From Accumulibacter sp003538495 (GTDB lineage: Bacteria > Pseudomonadota > Gammaproteobacteria > Burkholderiales > Rhodocyclaceae): DNA of 64,000 nt. The notes below the pieces were generated by a model. The model saw only the letters and a list, made by a program, of their open reading frames with translations, searched no databases and was not told the origin of the DNA. The DNA is taken from NCBI RefSeq assembly GCF_029255145.1, contig NZ_JAPUVQ010000026.1:1-64000 (forward strand). The letters run 5' to 3'. Position numbers and translations under genes: made by a program. Below are positions 17,039 to 25,725 of the stretch, one piece after another. The first letter of the stretch is position 1. Each line of letters begins with the position of its first letter.

Positions 17039-19362
17039 TGGCGTTCTCCGTCGTCCTGAGCCCGTTCCAGCTCCATTCGGCGCAGTTCGTCTTCGGTGTC
17101 GACGTTGCGTGCCTGCGCCTGGTAGAGGCGGTAGTAGTGGCCCTCGCAGGCCATCAACTGGTCGTGGCTGCCGACCTCGACGACGCTGCCGCGGTCGAGA
17201 ACGACCAGCCGGTCGGCGTCGCGCAGGGTGGACAGGCGGTGCGCGATGGCGATCGTCGTCCGGCCACGGACCAGATTGTCCAGCGCTTTCTGGATTTCCT
17301 TCTCGGTGGTCGTGTCGACCGACGAGGTGGCCTCGTCGAGGATCAGGATCCGCGGGTCGATCAGCAGCGCCCGCGCGATCGAGATCCGCTGCCGCTCGCC
17401 GCCCGACAGCGCCTGGCCGCGTTCGCCGACCAGCGAGTCGTAACCGTGCTGGAGGCGGAGGATGAATTCGTGGGCGTGCGCGGCACGCGCGGCGGCGATG
17501 ATCTCGGCGCGCGTGGCCTCGGGTCTGCCGTAGGCGATGTTTTCGGCGATGGTGCCGAAGAACAGGAAGGGCTCCTGCAGCACCAGGCCGATGTGCCGGC
17601 GATACTCGGCCACCGGCAGCGAACGGATGTCCACCCCGTCGATCAGGATGGCGCCTTCGCTGACGTCGTAGAAGCGGCAGATCAGGTTGACCAGGGTGCT
17701 CTTGCCGGAACCGCTGTGGCCGACCAGTCCGACCATTTCGCCCGGTTCGATGGCGATGCTGATGTCGCGGGTGACGCTGCGGGTGCCGTAGCGGAAGCCG
17801 ACATTGCGCAGCTCGATGCGCCCCGAGACCCTTGGCAGATGTACCGGATTGGTCGGTTCGGGAACGCTGGAAACGTGGTCGAGGATGTCGAAAATGCGCT
17901 TGGCCCCGGCCGCTGCCTTCTGCGTCACCGAGACGAAGCGGCTCATCGAGTCGAGGCGCAGGTAGAATCGGCTGATGTAGGCCAGGAAGGCGGTGAGCAC
18001 GCCGACGGTGATCTGATCCTTGGCGATCTGCCAGATGCCGAAGCCCCAGACGATCAGCAGCCCCAGTTCGGTGAGCAGGGTGACGGTCGGCGAAAACAGC
18101 GACCAGACCTTGTTGACCCGGTCATTGACCTCCAGGTTGTGGGCGTTGGCCGTCCGGAAACGCCCCGCTTCGCGCGCCTCCTGGGCAAAGGCCTTGACCA
18201 CGCGAATGCCGGGAATGGTGTCGGCGAGGACGTTGGTCACTTCCGCCCAGACCCGGTCGACGCGCTCGAAACCGGTGCGCAGCTTCTCGCGCACGACGTG
18301 GATCAGCCAGGCGATGATCGGCAGCGGCACCAGCGTGACCAGTGCCAGCCGGAGGTCGATCGACATCAGGATCACGGTGGTCATCGCGATCATCAGCACG
18401 TCGGTGGCGAAGTCGAGCAGGTGCAGCGAAATGAAGATGTTGATGCGGTCGGTTTCCGAGCCGATGCGGGCCATCAGGTCACCGGTTCGTTTGCCGCCGA
18501 AGTACTCCTGCGAGAGCTTCAGCAAGTGCTCGTAGGTGGCGGTGCGCAGGTCGGCGCCGATCCGCTCCGAGACCAGCGCCAGGATGTAGGTGCGCGCCCA
18601 GCCGAGCACCCAGGCGAGCAGCGCGGCGCCGAGCAGGCCGGACAGATAGAGCGCGACCAGACCGGGGTCGATCGCCTGGCCGTTCTGGTAGGGGATCAGC
18701 ACGTTGTCCATCAGCGGCATCGTCAGGTACGGGGGCACCAGGGTCGCCGCGGTGCTCAGCAGCGAGAGCACGAAGCCCGCGAGCAGCCGCCCCCGGTAGG
18801 GCGTCGCGAAGCGTCCCAGGCGCAACAGCGTCCAGGTGGAAGGCGGTTGATGGATTTCCTTGCTGCATACCGGACAGTCTTCCTGCCCCGCCAGCAGTGG
18901 TCCTTCGCACTTCGGGCACAGCGCCACGACCGACGGCGGCGGCAGGGTGCCGGTGAGGCGGAAGTCGAGTTGCCGGCTGAAGTGGTCGATCAGACGGCCA
19001 GCCGCGACGTCGGCGCCCAGCGTGTACCGCCAATGGCCGAGTCGTGACTCGGCATCCACCAGTTCCAGCGTTCCAACGCCGGCATGATCGTGGCGGAGCA
19101 GCGCCAGCCCCGGGCGGTACGTCCAGCTCTGCCACTGCTGCTCGACAGCCGCCAGCGCCAGCAGGCGTTCGCTGCTGACGACGACGACCCCGCTGGCAAA
19201 GTGCAGGGTCTCGTCGAGGTTGATCTCCAGCCAGGCCAGAACCTTCTCGCCGTCAGCCAGTCGCGGCTGCAGGCGCGCGGACCACTCGGCCGGCAACGGT
19301 ATCGGCGACGATCCGGAGTAGTCTGCGCCGTCCGCGGCCGATGAGGGAATCGCTTGAGTCAT
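17035..19362 (-). CDS. ABC exporter (fused permease-ATPase) with N-terminal zinc ribbon, cyanophycin-cluster associated
   Basis: This 775-aa half-transporter has an extra N-terminal ~150-residue soluble domain followed by a zinc ribbon (CPKCEGPLLAGQEDCPVC, ~residues 148-166). A type-IV exporter membrane domain with six helices (about 190-490) follows, then an ATPase domain with GHSGSGKST (~545), LSGGERQRISIARAL, LILDEATSSVD and the H-loop IAIAHRLS. It probably works as a homodimer in the inner membrane. The substrate is unknown; a role linked to cyanophycin is suggested only by its neighbours cphA, cphA-prime and DUF1854. Ordinary MsbA-type exporters (~580 aa) lack the zinc-ribbon domain. Confidence 0.85.
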   Translation of the reverse strand: MTQAIPSSAADGADYSGSSPIPLPAEWSARLQPRLADGEKVLAWLEINLDETLHFASGVVVVSSERLLALAAVEQQWQSWTYRPGLALLRHDHAGVGTLELVDAESRLGHWRYTLGADVAAGRLIDHFSRQLDFRLTGTLPPPSVVALCPKCEGPLLAGQEDCPVCSKEIHQPPSTWTLLRLGRFATPYRGRLLAGFVLSLLSTAATLVPPYLTMPLMDNVLIPYQNGQAIDPGLVALYLSGLLGAALLAWVLGWARTYILALVSERIGADLRTATYEHLLKLSQEYFGGKRTGDLMARIGSETDRINIFISLHLLDFATDVLMIAMTTVILMSIDLRLALVTLVPLPIIAWLIHVVREKLRTGFERVDRVWAEVTNVLADTIPGIRVVKAFAQEAREAGRFRTANAHNLEVNDRVNKVWSLFSPTVTLLTELGLLIVWGFGIWQIAKDQITVGVLTAFLAYISRFYLRLDSMSRFVSVTQKAAAGAKRIFDILDHVSSVPEPTNPVHLPRVSGRIELRNVGFRYGTRSVTRDISIAIEPGEMVGLVGHSGSGKSTLVNLICRFYDVSEGAILIDGVDIRSLPVAEYRRHIGLVLQEPFLFFGTIAENIAYGRPEATRAEIIAAARAAHAHEFILRLQHGYDSLVGERGQALSGGERQRISIARALLIDPRILILDEATSSVDTTTEKEIQKALDNLVRGRTTIAIAHRLSTLRDADRLVVLDRGSVVEVGSHDQLMACEGHYYRLYQAQARNVDTEDELRRMELERAQDDGERQ

Positions 19363-19467
19363 TGCTTGATCGTTTCTCGGACGAGGCCGCGGAGGAGTGC
19401 AAAGGAGGCGGCAAGTATACTCGTCTTCAGCTGTCGGGCGTTGGCTGGCGCGACTGGAAATCGGTCG

Positions 19468-20223
19468 TCAGAGGTGCAGGCGGTCGCCTTCGCTGCGGCG
19501 GGCGATCTGCAACCTGGCGATGGTCGGCAGCAGATTGAGGCCGGTGTCCTTGCGGCACTGGTGGGCCCGGGCGATCAGTTCGTCGAAGCCGAGGTCGACC
19601 CGATCGCCGGCCGCAGCGAGGGCGACGGTATTGCCGCTGTCGCAGGACGGGAAGACCAGCGCGCGGCCATCGAAAGCGGCATCGATGCGCTCGGCGCTGG
19701 CCTGGAAACCCCGTTCGCGTCCGAGCAGATTGACCGCCAGCAGCCCGCTGTCGCTCAGCCGCGAACGGCAGGCCTGGTAGAACGGCAGGGTATCGAGGAC
19801 GCCGGCGCGGGCGTTCTTGTCAAAGCCGTCCACCAGGATACAGTCGTAGCGGCTGCTGCCGGCGAGCATGTGCTCGGCGCCGTCATCGATCAGCACGCGC
19901 AGGCGGCGGGGGTCATCCGGCAGATTGAAATGCAGTCGCGCGACGATCTCGACCTGGGGGTCGATCTCGACGACGGTGATCTTCGTCGCCGGCAGCTGAT
20001 GGTAGAGGAACTTGGCCTGCGACCCGGCGCCGAGGCCGATCAGCAGGGCCTCGCGTGGCCATGGCGATTCGCGGAGCAGCAACCCGGCCATCATCTCGCG
20101 TGTGTAGGACAGTTCGAGAGCGTTCGGGCTCCGGATCCGCATGGCCCCCTGCACCCAGGACGAGGCGAAATGGAGGTAGCGGACGCCGGCTGCCTCGCTG
20201 ATTTCGATCAAGTCACGGGCCAT
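19468..20223 (-). CDS. spermidine synthase-like class I SAM-dependent enzyme
   Basis: The 251-aa protein has the Rossmann motifs of the spermidine/spermine synthase family: ALLIGLGAGSQAKFLY (motif I), VVEIDPQVE (motif II, acidic), DDGAEHML and YDCILVDGFDKNA. It lacks the N-terminal beta-hairpin domain found in true SpeE, so aminopropyl transfer is uncertain. It heads the minus-strand cluster, 105 bp upstream of the ABC gene, and may be co-transcribed. A link to arginine or polyamine supply for cyanophycin is possible but not shown. Confidence 0.7.
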   Translation of the reverse strand: MARDLIEISEAAGVRYLHFASSWVQGAMRIRSPNALELSYTREMMAGLLLRESPWPREALLIGLGAGSQAKFLYHQLPATKITVVEIDPQVEIVARLHFNLPDDPRRLRVLIDDGAEHMLAGSSRYDCILVDGFDKNARAGVLDTLPFYQACRSRLSDSGLLAVNLLGRERGFQASAERIDAAFDGRALVFPSCDSGNTVALAAAGDRVDLGFDELIARAHQCRKDTGLNLLPTIARLQIARRSEGDRLHL

Positions 20224-20414
20224 CGGATCGGCCAGCGGTTTGTTGGCATGCTGCCATGGGGGACGAGGGAATGTCGCGGAGCGGGCAGTGGGCCGTCTAG
20301 GCCGCGGCCTTCACGGCTGACAGCGGTCTTGCCCGCACTGAGCTTGCCGGTGTCCGAACCGCCGGTTCAAGTGGTGATCAGGAATTTGCGATCTCGTTGT
20401 CGGCAGATCGTCAA

Positions 20415-20444
20415 TTGACCCGCGCCGTTGAGACTCGCTATACT
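20415..20444 (+). promoter_or_regulatory. sigma70-type promoter for secG / nuo region
   Basis: TTGACC (20415-20420) and TATACT (20439-20444) are separated by 18 bp, a good match to the -35/-10 consensus. It points at secG, whose ATG is 157 bp from the -10. It lies in the 377-bp gap 20224-20600 between the divergent minus-strand cluster and secG; the rest of the gap holds no gene I can support. The tpiA gene that often precedes secG in this class is absent. Confidence 0.55.
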
Positions 20445-20600
20445 ACCAGAGTTTTTCTGGCGGGGGCGCTGTCGCGCCAGCGATCGGCGCACTGGGCCAA
20501 TTCGCGCCTGGATCGGTGTCCGGGCCACGCTCCCGACGCGCCGCGGCTGGCGGTGTGCCTAACGTGTGCTGGCCGTTGCTCGGGTCGACTAAGAGGTCAT

Positions 20601-20972
20601 ATGGATTATCTTTTTTCTGTGGTTCTGACGGTGCACATCCTGGCAGCGGTCAGCGTGATCGGCCTGGTCCTGGTCCAGCACGGCAAGGGTGCCGACATGG
20701 GCGCGGCCTTTGGCAGCGGCGCTTCGGGCAGTCTTTTCGGCGCAACGGGGGCGGCAAATTTCCTCAGCCGGGCCACCGCGGTCCTGGCGACGATCTTTTT
20801 TGTCACCAGTCTGTCGCTCGCCTACCTGGCTTCGACCGCACCAAAAACGACTGGCAGTGTGATGCGGGATGCGGTAAAATCCGGCCCTGTTCCAGCGCCG
20901 CCCTCGGGTGGTGTCGACCAGGGCAAGCACCCCGTGGATCCCGATTCAAAAGCAAAGGATATTCCCAGGTAA
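20601..20972 (+). CDS. secG: preprotein translocase subunit SecG
   Basis: This 123-aa inner-membrane protein starts MDYLFSVVLTVHILAAVSVIG after AGAGG. It has two transmembrane segments (about 5-24 and 52-72) separated by the conserved loop VLVQHGKGADMGAAFGSGAS. The tail after residue 80 is Pro/Lys-rich. SecG supports SecYE during protein export. A longer in-frame start exists at 20397 but that part has no SecG character. The gene is followed after 66 bp by tRNA-Leu and then nuoA, the arrangement usual in betaproteobacteria. Confidence 0.92.
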   Translation: MDYLFSVVLTVHILAAVSVIGLVLVQHGKGADMGAAFGSGASGSLFGATGAANFLSRATAVLATIFFVTSLSLAYLASTAPKTTGSVMRDAVKSGPVPAPPSGGVDQGKHPVDPDSKAKDIPR

Positions 20973-21038
20973 TAGCGTTGAAAGCAGCGGCGGGGAAGGC
21001 TGGATTCCTCGATTGCCTCGCCTGCTGTCTGTAGTGCT

Positions 21039-21123
21039 GCCGACGTGGTGAAATTGGTATACACGCTATCTTGAGGGGGTAGTGACTTCGGTCGTATGAG
21101 TTCGAGTCTCATCGTCGGCACCA
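21039..21123 (+). tRNA. tRNA-Leu (anticodon GAG)
   Basis: The acceptor stem GCCGACG pairs with CGTCGGC and is followed by an encoded ACCA end. The anticodon loop TTGAGGG is closed by the stem CTATC/GGTAG and gives anticodon GAG, reading CUC/CUU leucine codons. A long variable arm (GTGACTTCGGTCGTAT region) is typical of class II tRNAs. The T-arm contains GTTCGAGTCTC. It sits between secG and nuoA. Confidence 0.95.
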
Positions 21124-21182
21124 GGTGATGCCATCGGCAAGCGATGGCTGTGTTCTGAATCGAAGCGTTTGTGGGGCGCATC

Positions 21183-21557
21183 ATGCTGGAAAGCTACTTC
21201 CCGGTACTGGTCTTCATCCTGATTGGCGTGGCCTTCGGTGTCATGCCGGTGGTGATGGGCATGATCGTCGCGCCACATCGTCCCGACAGCGCGAAGCTCT
21301 CGCCCTACGAGTGCGGCTTCGAGGCCTTCGAAGACGCGCGCATGAAGTTCGATGTGCGCTACTACCTGATCGCCATCCTGTTCATCCTGTTTGATCTCGA
21401 GGTCGCCTTCCTGCTGCCGTGGGCGACGATCTTCGGCGAGATCGTCGCCACCGATTCGGTGAAGTGGTTCGGTTTCATCGAGATGCTGGTTTTCATCGCC
21501 ATTCTGGTCGTCGGCTATGTTTACGCCTGGGCCAGGGGCGCTCTGGATTGGGAGTGA
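21183..21557 (+). CDS. nuoA: NADH-quinone oxidoreductase subunit A
   Basis: The 124-aa membrane subunit starts MLESYFPVLVFILIG and has three transmembrane helices with the conserved SPYECGFEAFEDAR loop and FLLPWA segment. It belongs to the hinge of the complex I membrane arm near the quinone site. I prefer the ATG at 21183 because it fits the family length; a GTG at 21171 is the alternative. nuoB follows after 3 bp. This is the first gene of the nuo operon. Confidence 0.95.
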   Translation: MLESYFPVLVFILIGVAFGVMPVVMGMIVAPHRPDSAKLSPYECGFEAFEDARMKFDVRYYLIAILFILFDLEVAFLLPWATIFGEIVATDSVKWFGFIEMLVFIAILVVGYVYAWARGALDWE

Positions 21558-21560
21558 GCG

Positions 21561-22037
21561 ATGGGTATTGAAGGCATCCTCCAGGAAGGCTTCGTCACCA
21601 CCACGGCCGACAAGCTGATCAACTACGTTCGTACCGGATCGATGTGGCCGATGAGTTTCGGCCTCGCCTGCTGCGCCATCGAGATGATCCATGCCGGCTG
21701 CTCGCGTTACGACCTGGACCGTTTCGGGATCGTCTTTCGTCCGAGTCCACGGCAGTCGGATGTGATGGTCGTCGCCGGGACGCTGACCAACAAGATGGCG
21801 CCTGCGATGCGCAAGGTCTATGACCAGATGGCCGAACCGCGCTGGGTGGTCTCGATGGGCTCCTGTGCCAACGGTGGCGGCTATTACCATTACTCGTACT
21901 CGGTGGTTCGCGGCTGCGATCGGATCGTTCCGGTCGACATCTATGTGCCGGGCTGTCCGCCGACTGCCGAGGCGCTGATCTACGGCCTGATACAGTTGCA
22001 GAACAAGATCCGCCGGACCAGCACCATCGCCCGCTGA
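21561..22037 (+). CDS. nuoB: NADH-quinone oxidoreductase subunit B
   Basis: This 158-aa peripheral subunit carries the N2 [4Fe-4S] cluster, the last cluster before quinone. The ligands are visible in LACCAIEM, GSCANGGG and VPGCPPTAEAL. It starts MGIEGILQEGFVTTTADK, directly after nuoA, and is normal in length for betaproteobacteria. Confidence 0.96.
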   Translation: MGIEGILQEGFVTTTADKLINYVRTGSMWPMSFGLACCAIEMIHAGCSRYDLDRFGIVFRPSPRQSDVMVVAGTLTNKMAPAMRKVYDQMAEPRWVVSMGSCANGGGYYHYSYSVVRGCDRIVPVDIYVPGCPPTAEALIYGLIQLQNKIRRTSTIAR

Positions 22038-22061
22038 ACCAAACCAACCCGAGAGTGAGTC

Positions 22062-22667
22062 ATGTCCGCCAAGCTGGAAGCGCTTAGCCAGAATCTGCAA
22101 GAGTGTCTCGGTGATCGAGTGAAGTCGTTGAAGGTGGCGCTGGGTGAAGTGACCATCGAAGTCGATGCCGCGGATTACCTGGGGGTGATGCAGACCCTGC
22201 GCGACGCGCCGGAACTGGCCTTTGAAGAGTTGATCGACCTCTGCGGCGTTGACTACTCGACCTATGGCAACGTCCCACGCGAGGGCCCGCGCTACGCCGC
22301 GGTAAGCCATCTGCTGTCGATTACCAGGAACTGGCGCTTGCGCGTCCGGTGCTTTGCGCCGGATGACGACTTCCCTTCGTTGCCCTCGGTGACCTCGGTG
22401 TGGAACAGTGTCAACTGGTTCGAGCGCGAGGCTTTCGATCTGATCGGTATCGTCTTCCCCGGCCACAATGATCTGCGCAGGATTCTCACCGACTATGGCT
22501 TTATCGGCCATCCGTTCCGCAAGGATTTCCCCGTTTCCGGTTATGTCGAGATGCGCTACGACCCGGAGCAGCAGCGGGTGATCTATCAACCGGTGACCAT
22601 CGAGCCGCGCGAGATTACGCCGCGGATCGTTCGCGAAGCGACCTACGGGAAGGTCAACAATGCCTGA
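22062..22667 (+). CDS. nuoC: NADH-quinone oxidoreductase subunit C
   Basis: The 201-aa protein holds the 30-kDa subunit signature (ILTDYGFIGHPFRKDFP) and the WFEREAFDLIG motif. It packs with NuoD at the quinone module. NuoC and NuoD are separate genes here, unlike the fused form in enterobacteria. Its last 8 bases overlap nuoD. Confidence 0.95.
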   Translation: MSAKLEALSQNLQECLGDRVKSLKVALGEVTIEVDAADYLGVMQTLRDAPELAFEELIDLCGVDYSTYGNVPREGPRYAAVSHLLSITRNWRLRVRCFAPDDDFPSLPSVTSVWNSVNWFEREAFDLIGIVFPGHNDLRRILTDYGFIGHPFRKDFPVSGYVEMRYDPEQQRVIYQPVTIEPREITPRIVREATYGKVNNA

Positions 22668-23913
22668 ACTTCGTAACTTCACCCTGAACTTCGGGCCGCA
22701 GCACCCGGCCGCGCATGGTGTGCTGCGGATGGTGCTGGAACTTGACGGCGAAGTGGTGATGCGTGCCGATCCGCATATCGGCCTGCTCCACCGGGCGACC
22801 GAGAAGCTTGCCGAAAGCAAGACCTGGATTCAGTCGGTGCCGTACATGGACCGCCTCGACTATATGTCGATGATGTGCAACGAACATGCCTACTGCATGG
22901 CGATCGAGCGCTTGCTGGAGATCGAGGTGCCGGTCCGCGCCCAGTACATCCGGGTGATGTTCGACGAAATCACGCGCATCCTGAATCACCTGTTGTGGGT
23001 CGGCTGCCACGGCCTCGACGTCGGCGCGATGACCATGGTGCTCTACGCCTTTCGAGAGCGCGAGGATCTGGTCGATGCCTACGAAGCCGTGTCCGGCGCG
23101 CGTATGCACGCTGCATACTACCGGCCGGGCGGCGTGTACCGCGATCTCCCCGACCGCATTTCGCAGTATCAGGAGTCGAAGTGGAAGAGTGCGGCGCAGA
23201 TCAAGCCGTTCAACGAGGCGCGCAGCGGCTCGCTGCTCGATTTTCTCGACGATTTCGCCGCCCGTTTTCCGAAGTTGCTCGACGAGTACGAAACACTGCT
23301 CACCGACAACCGGATCTGGAAGCAGCGGCTGGTCGACGTCGGTATCGTTACCCCCGAACGCGCGCTGCAGCGCGGCTTCACCGGGCCGATGCTGCGCGGG
23401 TCGGGAATCGCCTGGGATCTGCGCAAGAAGCAGCCCTACGAGGTCTATGACCGGGTCGACTTCGACATTCCGATTGGCAAGACCGGCGACTCGTACGACC
23501 GCTATCTGGTCCGCATGGAAGAGATGCGGCAGTCGAATCGCATCGTCAAGCAATGCGTCGACTGGCTACGGCAAAACCCGGGTCCGGTGATGTCGGACAA
23601 CCACAAGGTTGCGCCGCCGGATCGCGAGGCCATGAAGTCCAACATGGAAGAGCTGATTCACCACTTCAAGCTGTGCACCGAAGGCATGCATGTGCCCGAG
23701 GGTGAGGTTTATTCAGCGGTCGAACACCCGAAAGGCGAGTTCGGCATCTACGTGATTTCCGACGGCGCCAACAAGCCTTACCGTTTGAAGATACGTGCGC
23801 CGGGTTACGTGCACCTGTCGGCGATGGATGAGATGGTCCGTGGCCACATGCTGGCCGACGTGGTGACCATCATTGGATCGCAGGACGTTGTTTTTGGCGA
23901 GATTGACCGTTGA
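22660..23913 (+). CDS. nuoD: NADH-quinone oxidoreductase subunit D
   Basis: The 417-aa 49-kDa subunit starts MPELRNFTLNFGPQHPAAHG, with the quinone-site motif PQHPAAHGV, the HIGLLHR segment and the conserved C-terminal end VVFGEIDR. It forms the quinone-binding cavity with NuoB. The start overlaps nuoC by 8 bp and its stop overlaps the nuoE ATG by one base. Confidence 0.96.
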   Translation: MPELRNFTLNFGPQHPAAHGVLRMVLELDGEVVMRADPHIGLLHRATEKLAESKTWIQSVPYMDRLDYMSMMCNEHAYCMAIERLLEIEVPVRAQYIRVMFDEITRILNHLLWVGCHGLDVGAMTMVLYAFREREDLVDAYEAVSGARMHAAYYRPGGVYRDLPDRISQYQESKWKSAAQIKPFNEARSGSLLDFLDDFAARFPKLLDEYETLLTDNRIWKQRLVDVGIVTPERALQRGFTGPMLRGSGIAWDLRKKQPYEVYDRVDFDIPIGKTGDSYDRYLVRMEEMRQSNRIVKQCVDWLRQNPGPVMSDNHKVAPPDREAMKSNMEELIHHFKLCTEGMHVPEGEVYSAVEHPKGEFGIYVISDGANKPYRLKIRAPGYVHLSAMDEMVRGHMLADVVTIIGSQDVVFGEIDR

Positions 23914-24386
23914 TGCTGACTTCAGAATCCCTCAAGCGAATTGACCGCGAAATCGCCAAGTACCCGGCCGACCAGAAGCAGTCGGCGGTGATGGCCGCTC
24001 TCGCCATTGCCCAGGAAGAGCAGGGCTGGCTGTCCAGCGAAGCGATCGAACTGGTGGCCAACTATCTGGGCATGGCGCCGGTCGCCGCCTACGAGGTGGC
24101 CAGCTTCTACAACATGTACGACCTGAAGCCGCTGGGCAAGTACAAGGTTTCGGTGTGTACCAACCTGCCGTGCATGCTCAGCGGCGGCGTCGACGCCGGC
24201 GAGTATCTCAAGAAGAAGCTCGGGATCGATTACAACGAAACGACCCCCGACGGCCTGATCACGCTCAAGGAAGGCGAGTGCATGGGCGCTTGCGGCGATG
24301 CGCCGGTGATGATCGTCAATAATCGCCGGATGTGCAGCTGGATGGACCCCGGGCAAATCGACCAACTGCTGGCGGAGCTGAAGTAA
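23913..24386 (+). CDS. nuoE: NADH-quinone oxidoreductase subunit E
   Basis: The 157-aa thioredoxin-fold subunit binds the N1a [2Fe-2S] cluster through cysteines in VCTNLPCML and GECMGACGDAP. I take the ATG at 23913, which shares a base with the nuoD stop; a TTG one codon earlier is possible. It belongs to the NADH-oxidising module with NuoF and NuoG. Its stop TAA shares an A with the nuoF ATG. Confidence 0.95.
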   Translation: MLTSESLKRIDREIAKYPADQKQSAVMAALAIAQEEQGWLSSEAIELVANYLGMAPVAAYEVASFYNMYDLKPLGKYKVSVCTNLPCMLSGGVDAGEYLKKKLGIDYNETTPDGLITLKEGECMGACGDAPVMIVNNRRMCSWMDPGQIDQLLAELK

Positions 24387-25714
24387 TGGCGATTCTCGGT
24401 GCGATCAACCCGATGCTCAGCCTCGGTCTGGACGGCGACAATGCCTGGCGCCTGGCCGATTACGTCAAGCGCGGCGGCTACTCGGCGCTGCGCCGCATTC
24501 TCGAAGAGAAACAGCCACAGGAATACGTCATCAACGAGGTCAAGAAGTCGGTCTTGCGTGGTCGCGGCGGCGCCGGCTTTCCGACCGGCCTCAAGTGGAG
24601 TTTCATGCCGCGCTCGTTTCCCGGCGACAAGTACGTGGTGTGCAATTCGGACGAGGGCGAACCGGGAACCTTCAAGGACCGCGACATCCTGCGCTACAAC
24701 CCGCATTCGGTGATCGAGGGGATGGTCATCGCCGGCTACGCGATGGGCGCCGCGCGCGGCTACAACTACATCCACGGCGAAGTGTGGGAGATCTACGAGC
24801 GTTTCGAAGAGGCGCTGGACGAAGCGCGGGCGGCCGGTTTTCTCGGCAGCGACCTGCTGGGCTCGGGTTTCAACTTCGAGCTCTTCGCCCATCATGGCTA
24901 CGGGGCCTACATCTGCGGCGAAGAAACCGCGCTGCTCGAGTCGATCGAAGGCAAGAAGGGCCAGCCCCGCTTCAAGCCACCGTTTCCGGCTTCCTTCGGC
25001 CTTTACGGCAAGCCGACGACGATCAACAACACCGAGACCTTCGCCTCGGTCCCGTACATCATCAATCTGGGTGGCGAAACCTATCTCGAAGCCGGCAAGG
25101 CGAACAATGGCGGCACCAAGCTGTTTTCGGTTTCCGGCCATGTCAACCGCCCCGGAAACTACGAAATCCCGCTTGGCACGCCATTCTCCACGCTGCTCGA
25201 AATGGCTGGCGGGATGCGCGCCGGCCGCCAGTTGAAGGCGTGTATCCCGGGTGGCTCATCGTCGCCGGTGGTGCCGGCGGCGGCGATGATGGACTGCACG
25301 ATGGATTACGATTCGATCGGCAAGGCCGGCTCCATGCTGGGTTCCGGCGCGGTCATCGTGATGGACGAGACGACCTGCATGGTGAAGGCGCTCGAGCGTC
25401 TTTCCTTCTTTTACTATGAGGAATCGTGCGGCCAGTGCACCCCCTGCCGTGAGGGAACGAGCTGGCTCTACAAGGTGGTGCACCGCATCGAGAACGGGCA
25501 AGGCCGCGCCGACGACCTCGATTTGCTGGCCAGCGTCACCACCAACATCATGGGCCGCACCATCTGCGCGCTCGGCGACGCCGCCTCGATGCCGGTACAG
25601 AGCTTCATCAAGCATTTTCGCGACGAGTTCGCGTACCACATCGAACACCAGAAGTGCCTCGTGCCCGTTGATGTCCAGCGCGCCGGCAGTGGCTTCTTTA
25701 CGGCAAGGGTTTAG
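24386..25714 (+). CDS. nuoF: NADH-quinone oxidoreductase subunit F
   Basis: The 442-aa flavoprotein binds FMN and NADH and accepts the hydride. It shows GRGGAGFPTGLKW, the NSDEGEPGTFKDR loop, GAYICGEETALLES and the N3 [4Fe-4S] motif CGQCTPCREG. The ATG at 24386 overlaps the nuoE stop; the frame is open 18 codons upstream but that part lies inside nuoE. Confidence 0.96.
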   Translation: MAILGAINPMLSLGLDGDNAWRLADYVKRGGYSALRRILEEKQPQEYVINEVKKSVLRGRGGAGFPTGLKWSFMPRSFPGDKYVVCNSDEGEPGTFKDRDILRYNPHSVIEGMVIAGYAMGAARGYNYIHGEVWEIYERFEEALDEARAAGFLGSDLLGSGFNFELFAHHGYGAYICGEETALLESIEGKKGQPRFKPPFPASFGLYGKPTTINNTETFASVPYIINLGGETYLEAGKANNGGTKLFSVSGHVNRPGNYEIPLGTPFSTLLEMAGGMRAGRQLKACIPGGSSSPVVPAAAMMDCTMDYDSIGKAGSMLGSGAVIVMDETTCMVKALERLSFFYYEESCGQCTPCREGTSWLYKVVHRIENGQGRADDLDLLASVTTNIMGRTICALGDAASMPVQSFIKHFRDEFAYHIEHQKCLVPVDVQRAGSGFFTARV

Positions 25715-25725
25715 GGTACGAGACG

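Noticed and set aside
20224..20600. tpiA upstream of secG
   Set aside because: No triosephosphate isomerase motif is present in the gap or nearby, although this neighbour is common in the class.
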